NCBI GenBank assembly: GCA_000435055.1
Contig: FR879697.1
Coordinates: 38,842-46,650 of the forward strand
Reading direction: 5' to 3'
DNA: 7,809 nt
Origin: Clostridium sp. CAG:138
GTDB lineage: Bacteria; Bacillota; Clostridia; Christensenellales; CAG-138
A program made the translations under genes and the position numbers. The notes below the pieces were generated by a model. It was not told the origin of the DNA and ran no database searches. It was given only the letters and a program-made list of their open reading frames with translations. Positions within the stretch are counted from its first letter, which is position 1. The number at the start of each line of letters is the position of its first letter. Shown here in pieces: positions 1 to 6,537 of the stretch.

Positions 1-62
1 AGCCGGCATTCCGACAGACTAAAGCACGGCCGAATCACCCGCACGGGCTTCGCCGTGTACAC

Positions 63-67
63 GGAGG
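63..67 (+). promoter_or_regulatory. Ribosome binding site that fixes the start of the first PHP gene
   Basis: GGAGG lies 8 bases before ATG at 76. The frame is also open from a GTG at 55, but that start would place this Shine-Dalgarno inside the coding region, so ATG 76 is preferred. The protein then begins directly at the first metal-binding motif (MYDLHTH), as is usual for this family. Confidence 0.75.
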
Positions 68-75
68 AAAACACA

Positions 76-897
76 ATGTATGATTTGCACACACACTCCC
101 GCTGTTCCGACGGAAGCGAATCCCCGGAACATGTTGCTGAGCTTGCAAAAGCCGCCGGAATTGAGCTGCTCGCGCTGACTGACCACGATTGTGTGCGCGG
201 AGTTCCCGCCGCGCTGTCCCGTGCCGCACAGCTTGGGCTTCGGATGCTTCCCGGAGTTGAGGCCGAAGCGGACTATGCCGACAAGCTTCACATTCTCGGC
301 ATCGGGCAGGATATCGACGCGCCGTGTTTTCAAAAACTGCTTGCGGAACAAACCGCTCTTCGCGAGGAGCGCAACCGTCTGCTTGAAATCAAGCTGCGCA
401 AAATGGGCATGGATGTTTCGGATTATCTTATCCGCAGCGAATCCACGACCCGCGCAAACTATGCTGCCGCGCTCGCCGCAGCAGGCCACGCCGAAAACAC
501 AGCCGATGCCTTCCGCCGCATACTGAACAGAGACGCTCTTGCGGATATAAAGCAAAAACACCCCTCTCCGCAGGCTGTCATCGATGCCGTTACGGGCGCG
601 GGCGGAGCTGCAATACTTGCCCACCCGATGCTGATGAAAAAATGCGATCCGCATGAGCTTGTCCGCGACCTTGCCGACAAGGGAATATGGGGTATTGAAG
701 CTTTTTACGGTGCCGCAACGGAAGGTGAAACGCGGCTTTTCTCTTCCCTTTCCCGTGAATTCGGACTGTTTGCAACCTGCGGAAGCGATTTTCACGGAAA
801 AAGCCGTCCGAACGCACCTATCGGAAGCGGCTGGCGCAGCTGTGCGCAGCTCGAGGCCGCGCTTTCGGAGCTTTGCAGGCGGTTCTTCCGAACCTGA
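76..897 (+). CDS. PHP-domain metal-dependent phosphoesterase, TrpH/YciV (RNase AM) type
   Basis: This 273-aa protein carries the PHP fold, a (beta/alpha)7 metal-dependent phosphoesterase. Visible motifs are DLHTH (H5, H7), SDG (D12), TDHD (D36, H37), GVE (E62), HILG (H72), LAHP (H183), IEAF (E208) and GSDFH (D238, H240). The order and the inserted helical region (about residues 83-160) match the TrpH/YciV family. Characterised members are trinuclear-metal enzymes that remove phosphates from 3',5'-nucleoside bisphosphates or trim RNA 5' ends one nucleotide at a time. Full length for the family; cytoplasmic, with no signal peptide. One oddity is that the usual T-R-x-H-x-A motif reads T-R-A-N-Y-A (N128 in place of His). 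The gene faces the 943-1644 gene tail to tail across 45 bases. The subfamily is fairly sure; the substrate is inferred from homology. Confidence 0.88.
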   Translation: MYDLHTHSRCSDGSESPEHVAELAKAAGIELLALTDHDCVRGVPAALSRAAQLGLRMLPGVEAEADYADKLHILGIGQDIDAPCFQKLLAEQTALREERNRLLEIKLRKMGMDVSDYLIRSESTTRANYAAALAAAGHAENTADAFRRILNRDALADIKQKHPSPQAVIDAVTGAGGAAILAHPMLMKKCDPHELVRDLADKGIWGIEAFYGAATEGETRLFSSLSREFGLFATCGSDFHGKSRPNAPIGSGWRSCAQLEAALSELCRRFFRT

Positions 898-914
898 GCC
901 CCCGTACTTTCGGA

Positions 915-936
915 CATCGGTCGATGCACCGTGCAT
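915..936. repeat. Overlapping small palindromes between convergent genes, possible terminator
   Basis: CATCG-GT-CGATG (915-926) overlaps ATGCAC-C-GTGCAT (924-936) in the 45-base gap between two convergent stop codons. The location suits a bidirectional transcription stop. The stems are short and neither side carries a clean U-run, so a terminator role is only a suggestion. Confidence 0.3.
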
Positions 937-942
937 TCTGCA

Positions 943-1644
943 TTATAATTCAATATTAACAACCGAATTCAAAACTCCCGCCTGTTTTGCGAATTCGATT
1001 CCGTTTGCAAAATCACCGACACGGGAGCTGACATGAGCGTCACTGCCGATGATAAGCCCCGCCCCGTGTTCGTGTATCGTTTTTATCTCCTCCGGGGTCA
1101 GGCTTACATGCGAGGAGTTTATTTCCAGCAAAATGCCAAGCTGCCTTGCACAGTCCGCAAGATACGGAATGTCCAGAGTCAAATAAAGGTTCGGGTGCGA
1201 AATAATATCTGCATGACCCTTTTCCGCCGCCGCCATGAGCGATTCGGTGTTGCGCCGCGGAGTCGATTTCCCGCCGAAACTTTCGAAAAGGATATGCCGC
1301 GCAAATCTGTTCACCGGCGGAATTCCCTTGTGGTACCCAAGAATAATGACATCATATTCGCTGCGGTCCTTCGGGATATCGCTTTCACCGAAATTCATTA
1401 CGTTGCATTCCAAACCGCGCAGCACGCGGATACGTCCGTCAAACTCCCGACGCAGTTCCGCAAGCTCCGCGTTCAGCCGCTCCAGTTTTTTCCCGCGGAC
1501 ACCGTAATACATGTTGCCGCCCGCATGTTCGCTGACCGCAACCGCCTCAAGTCCGAGCTCCAACGCCCGAAGCACATTGTCGCGCGGGCCGTTTTTGCCG
1601 TGGCTGTAATATGTATGTGTATGCAAATCCTCAATGATTCTCAT
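943..1644 (-). CDS. PHP-domain phosphoesterase, YcdX-like
   Basis: This 233-aa protein has the complete metal-ligand set of YcdX-like PHP enzymes: DLHTHT (H8, H10), YSHG (H16), SEH (H40), GLE (E79), GYH (H105), ISHP (H150) and GSDAH (D202, H204). The end pattern EINSS...GSDAH...VGDF is typical of this branch rather than of histidinol phosphatase. Family members are trinuclear zinc/manganese phosphatases acting on small phosphorylated compounds; the natural substrate is usually unknown. The frame is open well upstream, but the ATG at 1644 begins right at the first motif. A modest AAAGGGA lies about 11 bases before it, and this start does not overlap the upstream gene. It follows the RpiR gene by 25 bases, so the two are probably one transcript and the phosphatase is probably controlled with, or by, that regulator (inference). 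Confidence 0.88.
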   Translation of the reverse strand: MRIIEDLHTHTYYSHGKNGPRDNVLRALELGLEAVAVSEHAGGNMYYGVRGKKLERLNAELAELRREFDGRIRVLRGLECNVMNFGESDIPKDRSEYDVIILGYHKGIPPVNRFARHILFESFGGKSTPRRNTESLMAAAEKGHADIISHPNLYLTLDIPYLADCARQLGILLEINSSHVSLTPEEIKTIHEHGAGLIIGSDAHVSSRVGDFANGIEFAKQAGVLNSVVNIEL

Positions 1645-1669
1645 TTTGTTTATATTCCCTTTCAGCTGT

Positions 1670-2485
1670 TCACTGCATTCTTCCCCGGTATGCGTTCTCC
1701 GGAATTTTTCCCGCATATCGCGCCGTGAGCGCGAGTAAAGCTTCCGTAAACGCAACAAGCGATGCCGATGTTGCATAGCCCAAAAGTCTGCGAATATCGC
1801 TTTCGCATGTTGTGCAAATGCTGCAATCCGCTTCACTCTCCGCCGAAATGCAAGGCTCATTGCAAACAAAAACAGTGTACGCACCACCCTTTTTTGCCGT
1901 TCGAATGCATTCCGTCAGTTGCTGCGCGCTTTCCCTGCTTCCTTCGGAACGGATGCAGAACAGAGTGTCTCCTTCACCGAGCAGCGCGGAATATGCCGCC
2001 CGGGTTTCGGGTTTTTGCGGGCAAACCGCACGGATTCCGAGTTCAACAAGTGCGCTGCCCGCACTTTCGGCAATCCCCGCCGCTGCTCCCGCACCGCACA
2101 GCAGCACACACCCCGTGCTCGTCACAAGCCGTTTGGCAAGTGCGCAAATTCTTTCCTCATCCGCAGCCTTAAGCGCTGCCTCGACCGAACGCATCTGGCC
2201 GAGCATCAATTTGCTGAAAAACTCGCCGTCATCATCGCCCGATGCAACCGGTTTGTTTTTGGTAAAACTTCCGGCAAGCGCAATTCGCAGCTCCGTAAAA
2301 CCGCTGTAGCCCGCCCGCCGTACAAGCCGCGTCACGGTCGGCATACTGACCCCCGCCCGCGCCGCAATCTGCTTTATTGAAAGATGCGGAACCGCATCCG
2401 GATCGGAAAGGATAAAGTCCGCCGCCTGCCGCTCCGCAGGCGAAAGCGATGGGTACGCCGCAATGATTTTTGTCCTCGCCGGCAT
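1670..2485 (-). CDS. RpiR/MurR-family transcriptional regulator (HTH + SIS)
   Basis: This 271-aa protein has an N-terminal RpiR-type helix-turn-helix (residues about 1-75; core IKQIAARAGVSMPTVTRLVR at 38-57, preceded by the family pattern LSPAERQAADFIL). A C-terminal SIS sugar-phosphate-binding domain follows (about 100-260; CGAGAAAGIAE and CIRSEGSRES are its two phosphate-loop regions). RpiR proteins control sugar or amino-sugar phosphate use and sense a phosphosugar through SIS. The first SIS loop has Ala where Ser/Thr residues usually contact phosphate, so the ligand may differ. The domain is rich in cysteine, including C208, C212, C221, C224 and C227. The start at 2485 has a perfect AAGGAGGT seven bases upstream; an in-frame extension to 2593 would run through the promoter. 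It leads a two-gene unit with the YcdX-like phosphatase. Confidence 0.9.
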   Translation of the reverse strand: MPARTKIIAAYPSLSPAERQAADFILSDPDAVPHLSIKQIAARAGVSMPTVTRLVRRAGYSGFTELRIALAGSFTKNKPVASGDDDGEFFSKLMLGQMRSVEAALKAADEERICALAKRLVTSTGCVLLCGAGAAAGIAESAGSALVELGIRAVCPQKPETRAAYSALLGEGDTLFCIRSEGSRESAQQLTECIRTAKKGGAYTVFVCNEPCISAESEADCSICTTCESDIRRLLGYATSASLVAFTEALLALTARYAGKIPENAYRGRMQ

Positions 2486-2492
2486 GTTTTGC

Positions 2493-2500
2493 ACCTCCTT
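2493..2500 (-). promoter_or_regulatory. Strong ribosome binding site of the RpiR gene
   Basis: AAGGAGGT on the minus strand lies seven bases before ATG 2485 and settles the start against the longer open frame. Confidence 0.85.
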
Positions 2501-2502
2501 AA

Positions 2503-2514
2503 ACACTTTTGTGT
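2503..2514. promoter_or_regulatory. Palindrome in the RpiR leader, candidate operator
   Basis: ACAC-TTTT-GTGT is a perfect 4+4 dyad between the predicted -10 element and the Shine-Dalgarno of the RpiR gene, just after the expected transcription start. RpiR regulators often control their own unit, so this is a reasonable autoregulatory site. The half-sites are short and chance is possible. Confidence 0.35.
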
Positions 2515-2526
2515 CCTTTGTCCAAT

Positions 2527-2554
2527 ATTCTACCATTTCTTTTTCTATTTTCAA
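2527..2554 (-). promoter_or_regulatory. Sigma-A-type promoter of the RpiR-PHP unit
   Basis: Reading the minus strand, TTGAAA (2554-2549) and TAGAAT (2532-2527) are separated by 16 bases, each 5/6 to consensus. Transcription would begin near 2520, about 35 bases before the RpiR start codon. No other convincing pair was seen in this intergenic region on this strand. Confidence 0.65.
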
Positions 2555-2685
2555 GAGGAACCCGCTTTTTCCCTCAAAAGCAGAAAATTGCACCCCGGGC
2601 TGCCGTCTCCTTCACCGCCGTCCGAAAAAACATCAGTACCCGGCGCCGTCTCCAAGATATATTTCATCCCGCCCGCATAAAGTGA

Positions 2686-2714
2686 TTGACTCTTTCTCAA
2701 AAATAAGATAGAAT
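2686..2714 (+). promoter_or_regulatory. Promoter of the tRNA-Arg gene
   Basis: TTGACT (2686-2691) and TAGAAT (2709-2714) have the ideal 17-base spacing, each 5/6 to the sigma-A consensus. The expected start is near 2721, eight bases before the mature tRNA 5' end. It diverges from the RpiR promoter. Confidence 0.8.
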
Positions 2715-2728
2715 AATTATTGGTAAAT

Positions 2729-2805
2729 GTCTCCGTAGCTCAGCAGGATAGAGCGTCCGCCTCCTAAGCGGAAGGTCGCGCGTTCGAATCGCGCCGGGGA
2801 TGCCA
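2729..2805 (+). tRNA. tRNA-Arg, anticodon CCT, CCA encoded
   Basis: A full cloverleaf can be folded by eye. The 7-bp acceptor stem pairs 2729-2735 with 2795-2801 and includes G-U pairs at the first and fourth positions. The D arm is GCTC/GAGC. The anticodon stem TCCGC/GCGGA holds the loop CTCCTAA, giving anticodon CCT at 2763-2765, which reads AGG. The T arm is GCGCG-TTCGAAT-CGCGC. Discriminator G is followed by genomic CCA (2803-2805). The D loop contains an A in the region of A20, an arginine identity element. It has its own promoter and terminator, and it sits at the edge between core-like and accessory-like sequence. Confidence 0.96.
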
Positions 2806-2838
2806 AAACAGCCGTCATGCGACGGCTGTTTCGTTTAT
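2806..2838 (+). terminator. Rho-independent terminator of the tRNA, possibly bidirectional
   Basis: AAACAGCCGTC-ATGC-GACGGCTGTTT forms an 11-bp perfect stem with a 4-base loop directly after the tRNA CCA, followed by TCGTTTA on +. On the minus strand the same hairpin ends in GTTTT, so it could also stop transcripts coming from the large protease gene before they run antisense through the tRNA. Confidence 0.85.
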
Positions 2839-2940
2839 TATCCGCATTCAGTTGTCATTCATTTAGCAAACGGCATCGTTTAATATCATTTCATTGCTGT
2901 CAGCATTGCCTTGCTGCCATGGCGTGGCATTTTCTCCGCA

Positions 2941-2991
2941 ATTGCGAGACAGTCCGTCCCCTCTGGGCATTCATCAAGGCTGTCTCGCAAT
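2941..2991. repeat. 12-bp perfect inverted repeat with 27-base spacer, role unknown
   Basis: ATTGCGAGACAG (2941-2952) and CTGTCTCGCAAT (2980-2991) are exact reverse complements. The spacer holds a small CCC/GGG element. It lies 10 bases beyond the stop of the large protease gene, where a terminator would be expected, but on that strand no T-run follows; the T-rich tail (GTTTATTAT) is on the + side. It may be a structured 3' end, a cruciform or a remnant of a small repeated element. The rest of 2839-3001 shows nothing else convincing. Confidence 0.5.
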
Positions 2992-3001
2992 GTTTATTAT
3001 A

Positions 3002-6000
3002 TTAACCCTTAATGCATGATGCGAAAATCGCGTCTATTTCGTCCCCGGCAGCATAATCATCTTTGAGCAATTTTTCAATAAGCTTGTCTACGGCTTCCCG
3101 ATTCTCACTGATAATTCGTATTGCCTTCTTCAGCTCAATGTCCAGTATGTTGTTAATACTCTTTCTTATCTCGTTCGAAAGCTCTCCGCTCACTGAATTC
3201 GGATCTACTGCTGCAAGGCCGAACTCTTCAACCATGCCGTAACTGCATATCAAGCGTTTTGCCAAGGATGTTGCAGTTTCCAAGTCTCCCGCTGCACCGG
3301 TTGAAATTCCGTCTTCGCTGCCGTAATAAACCATCTCAGCCGCACGCCCGCCCAGAGATGTTCGGATCCTTCCAATCAATTCACGCTTTGTGTAGATTGT
3401 TTTTTCCTCGTTGTCTCCGTGCTGCATATAACCGCCATGATTCGCTCTTGCAACCACTGTAACATATGACGGGGTTTCACCGCCGTGCCAGCAAAGAAAC
3501 GCATGACCGGCTTCATGTCGAGCTACGCGTTCAATTGTTGCACTATCCCATTTTTGGGATTCTCCGCTATTAAATGTTTCAAACGCCTTTTCAAAAATTT
3601 CATCCGCGACTTTCATTTCTCCGTCACGAATTGCCATTCTCAAAGCGAGTTCCGCAACTGATTCCAGTGCAGCAAGACTCATGCCGGTTGAGCGCACAAC
3701 AATGTTTTCAAGTTTACTGTCGGACACGTTAAAAACATTGTTTTTGTTTATCTTCATTTCGAGATACGTGCGTCGCTCTGCTTTGTTGGGAAGATCAATT
3801 AAAACTCTTCTGTCAAATCTGCGCATGAGCGCAGGATCAAGACTTTTGCTTCCGCCGGATTCAACATCAAAATTAGTTGCCGCAAGAACAAATACAGGTT
3901 TTGAAAGATCCTTATTGAACCCATCCATCTCCGTAAGGAACGCCGTCAACGTTGCCTCTGCTCCTGTTTGATCTTCTCCTCGGCGTTCTTTTGCAATAGC
4001 ATCGATTTCGTCGATGAACAGAATGGACGGTGCGTATTTACGTGCTGTCCGAAAAAACTCGTGAACCTTTTCAGAACCGCCATCCGCATATCTGCTTAAA
4101 AACTGATTTCCCTCCGCAAAAAGGAATGTTGCATTCGACTCACTTGCCATTGCCTTTGCAAGCATTGTTTTGCCCGTGCCCGGAGGGCCGTAAAGAATTA
4201 CGCCTTTTGGTGCACTTACTCCTGTACCGATAAATTTTCCGGGATTTTTCAGGTATTCAACAAAGTACTTCAGTTCTTTCTTTGCATCTTCCGCTCCGAT
4301 TACGTGTTCAAAGCGTATGTTCGGCCTTGAAACAGTACTCATTATATTGCTTGAATCCTCAGCTTCTATTGCGGTCTCCGTTTCAAAATCGAACAAGGTT
4401 ATTACCGCATGTTTTCCGTCCTCACTCACCTTCTGTGATGTTTCAAACGAGATAAGTTTGTTCGCTCTTGCCAGCATATTCATACTTTTCTGCTGATGCA
4501 CCCGAACGCATATATCTTCAATGCTTCTGTCAAAGGCTGCTGCATTATCACCAATCTGCAAGATTCCTCTTATTCCCTGTTTAAGCAAAGAACGCTTTTC
4601 TTCTTTACTCAGTGTTTGGGAGTTCTTTTCAAGGACATATATCGGCAGGTTCGGCAGGTTCTCGCGGAGATACCAAAGAATATCCCTGCCCGTTGATTCA
4701 ATATCCTCCTGATTCAACAATTCAGAATCACCGCGTTCTCCCAACGATAAATCCACAATGGCAAAACTCAGCTCGTTATTGTGCACGATGCTTTTTGCGC
4801 TTTCTGTATCATCAACGCCCAAGAAATCAACACTCGAAGATTGTTCCCTGCAATTTGCAATAATATCCAATGTTGATGCTATCAGAACGTTCTGCGTTTC
4901 TGTATTGTTGAACAAACAGTTAACATCATCGTTGTCAGCGGGCAAATTAACTTCAATCGAAATATCCTCGAGCTTTCCAATATCTGTTTTGCTCCGGTCA
5001 GAGCTCAGCAATCTAAGCATCTCATATATCTCGTTGTTCAAAAACGTCCTTGCCTGTGATGTTACTGCACGTGCGTCTGCCGCTCCTCCCTCTGCCAGAA
5101 GCAGCGCCGTGTATGCCTTTTCGTCTACGGAAATCCCGATTCCGGTTTCGTTTGTAAAGGATTCGGCACTTCTCAGTACTTCACGATTCGCTATTTTCCA
5201 AAGTTCGTGCGCTCGAATATGGTTGAACATAACAACATTTCCCGACGCAAATCTTGAGCATATCGCGGCAGGGAAATACGGCGTTTTCGTGTTTGGTTCA
5301 ACGTCCTTTTGCAATGCCTTTAAAATTACTTTGCGCGGCAAAATCGAAAAATCAATCGACTCGGAGTTTTCGTAAAGCTGTTTGCCCGCATTGGTTGTAA
5401 AAACCATTATTGCGCTCGCAAGGGATACTTCTTCGTCCGTTTTGCTGTCTCGTATCCTTCCTGCATCTAAAATTTGAAGGAATAAATGGATAATTGAAAT
5501 GTGCGCCTTTTCAACCTCGTCCAAAAGAATTAAGCAGCGCGGATTTTTCTTCACAAAGCTTGTGAAATTGCCTGATTTTGAGCCCTTGTAAACACCGTCA
5601 CTGCCAATGAATTCAAGTGAGGACTCTTTGTCGCAGTATTCGCTCATATCGAATCGAACAAACGGAATTTCTTTTCCTTCCGCATAGCTGATAGCTTCAG
5701 CAGCCTTTTCTGCAAGGAAGGTTTTGCCAACTCCCGGAGGGCCGGCAAACAAAAAGGTTGCTCGCGGTCGATTGCTGCTTTTGTCCGTCAGTGACGAAAG
5801 CTCCGCGCGAAAATATCCCTCAACGAATACACTTACCGCATTATCCTGACCAAAGACTCTCTCGCTCAGATACTCCTGAATCTGCTTCGTTCTTTTGATT
5901 ATATCCGCAATACTTTTTTGTGCCTCTTTTCGAGTCTCCTTCTTGCATTCTCCGCTGTGGGATGATTTTTGTGCTTCAGCAGTGTCGTTGTCGAATATTC

Positions 6001-6472
6001 GTGTGTAAGCATCCTCGAGCGCTTGTGTGCCGGGCACTGTCTGCTCCGTCTCGAAGAGATCATCGAAAACTATATAGTTACGTATAAATTCGTTCGGCTC
6101 GTCAAGGATACATTTCAGCAGTTGGTACGCATGCACCTCTCCCGAACCCTCGCTCGCCGCAATGCAGCGCGCCTTTTTAAGACACCCTTCAATATAGCTT
6201 TCGTCAATGCGCCTTGACTCGGGTGTGGCTTTACTGGTAGCATGCAAAATGAAGTCTGTTGCAATATTGTTCGGATCGCTTATCGCTGTCGGAAGTTTCA
6301 GCTTCAGCACGTTCTTCAGTCTTTGGCTGTCCGGATTGCTTACATCTCTGACATAGCAAACGACCGCCGCAATAAAGCCTTCTGCTGTTAACTTATGATT
6401 CGGTCCGCCGTCAAGTTCTGTTGCTTTCTCAATAAGTCTTCTCAGAAGAGGACTGTACTCAAGTTCTTCCAT
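3002..6472 (-). CDS. Clp-type AAA+ / receiver-like / FtsH-type AAA+ M41 zinc metalloprotease fusion
   Basis: This 1156-aa protein is a predicted soluble ATP-dependent protease with two motors. Residues 5-135 resemble a double Clp-N helical repeat. Residues about 195-500 form a ClpA/B D2-type AAA+ module: Walker A GPPGVGKT (244-251), pore-loop Y295, Walker B LLDEVEKAH (316-324), sensor N361, likely arginine finger R407 and sensor-2 R468. Residues about 528-655 look like a receiver fold (VDLSLGE, D574) without the usual acidic pair and lysine. Residues 720-965 are an FtsH-type AAA+ module: Walker A GPPGTGKT (762-769), Walker B LFIDEID (818-824), sensor N867, arginines R885/R888. Residues 977-1156 are an M41 peptidase, with HEAGH (H986, E987, H990) and third zinc ligand D1063. 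All catalytic residues are present. FtsH's membrane segments and ClpB's first AAA module are absent. Domain calls are strong; substrate and pathway are unknown. Confidence 0.93.
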   Translation of the reverse strand: MEELEYSPLLRRLIEKATELDGGPNHKLTAEGFIAAVVCYVRDVSNPDSQRLKNVLKLKLPTAISDPNNIATDFILHATSKATPESRRIDESYIEGCLKKARCIAASEGSGEVHAYQLLKCILDEPNEFIRNYIVFDDLFETEQTVPGTQALEDAYTRIFDNDTAEAQKSSHSGECKKETRKEAQKSIADIIKRTKQIQEYLSERVFGQDNAVSVFVEGYFRAELSSLTDKSSNRPRATFLFAGPPGVGKTFLAEKAAEAISYAEGKEIPFVRFDMSEYCDKESSLEFIGSDGVYKGSKSGNFTSFVKKNPRCLILLDEVEKAHISIIHLFLQILDAGRIRDSKTDEEVSLASAIMVFTTNAGKQLYENSESIDFSILPRKVILKALQKDVEPNTKTPYFPAAICSRFASGNVVMFNHIRAHELWKIANREVLRSAESFTNETGIGISVDEKAYTALLLAEGGAADARAVTSQARTFLNNEIYEMLRLLSSDRSKTDIGKLEDISIEVNLPADNDDVNCLFNNTETQNVLIASTLDIIANCREQSSSVDFLGVDDTESAKSIVHNNELSFAIVDLSLGERGDSELLNQEDIESTGRDILWYLRENLPNLPIYVLEKNSQTLSKEEKRSLLKQGIRGILQIGDNAAAFDRSIEDICVRVHQQKSMNMLARANKLISFETSQKVSEDGKHAVITLFDFETETAIEAEDSSNIMSTVSRPNIRFEHVIGAEDAKKELKYFVEYLKNPGKFIGTGVSAPKGVILYGPPGTGKTMLAKAMASESNATFLFAEGNQFLSRYADGGSEKVHEFFRTARKYAPSILFIDEIDAIAKERRGEDQTGAEATLTAFLTEMDGFNKDLSKPVFVLAATNFDVESGGSKSLDPALMRRFDRRVLIDLPNKAERRTYLEMKINKNNVFNVSDSKLENIVVRSTGMSLAALESVAELALRMAIRDGEMKVADEIFEKAFETFNSGESQKWDSATIERVARHEAGHAFLCWHGGETPSYVTVVARANHGGYMQHGDNEEKTIYTKRELIGRIRTSLGGRAAEMVYYGSEDGISTGAAGDLETATSLAKRLICSYGMVEEFGLAAVDPNSVSGELSNEIRKSINNILDIELKKAIRIISENREAVDKLIEKLLKDDYAAGDEIDAIFASCIKG

Positions 6473-6474
6473 TA

Positions 6475-6485
6475 CTCCTCCTTTT
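6475..6485 (-). promoter_or_regulatory. Ribosome binding site of the protease fusion gene, closely spaced
   Basis: AAAAGGAGGAG on the minus strand is an extended Shine-Dalgarno. AAGGAGG ends only four bases before ATG 6472, closer than for the neighbouring genes, although GGAGG can pair in more than one register. Confidence 0.65.
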
Positions 6486-6508
6486 ATGCGTTTGAATCGT
6501 CAATGCTG

Positions 6509-6537
6509 ATTTTATCACTTTTCCTTTATAAGTTCAA
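6509..6537 (-). promoter_or_regulatory. Candidate internal promoter for the protease fusion gene
   Basis: On the minus strand, TTGAAC (6537-6532), a 17-base spacer and TAAAAT (6514-6509) preceded by TGA (extended -10 pattern) overlap the 3' end of the lipoprotein gene. Transcription would begin near 6502, about 30 bases before the protease start. The -35 box is only 4/6, so the gene may equally depend on read-through from upstream genes. Confidence 0.4.

Noticed and set aside
1..57. A stop codon at 20-22 that could end an upstream gene, and a small hairpin CACGG-GCTTCG-CCGTG at 42-57
   Set aside because: Seven codons are too few to support a gene, and the 5-bp hairpin has no T-run. It may be a leader structure but cannot be supported.
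19..936. 305-codon open frame on the minus strand opposite the first PHP gene
   Set aside because: It is the antisense shadow of a GC-rich gene. The + strand frame has clear PHP motifs and a ribosome binding site; this one has neither.
1645..1887. N-terminal extension of the YcdX-like PHP protein by 81 residues
   Set aside because: It would overlap the RpiR gene, is rich in Arg/His with no family similarity, and lies before the first catalytic motif.
2551..2667. 38-codon minus-strand ORF (start ATG 2667) upstream of RpiR
   Set aside because: Its end overlaps the predicted -35 box, the ribosome binding site is poor and the low-complexity Gly-rich product resembles nothing known.
2384..2711. 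Two + strand open frames before the tRNA gene
   Set aside because: They overlap the RpiR 5' end and promoters, and have no ribosome binding site or recognisable domain.
2915..2933. Small stem TGCCA/TGGCA followed by TTTT on +
   Set aside because: Only five base pairs, with no gene on + to terminate beyond the tRNA's own strong terminator.
4758..5375. 205-codon + strand ORF inside the protease fusion gene
   Set aside because: Shadow frame. The minus-strand protein is continuous with conserved AAA+ motifs across this region.
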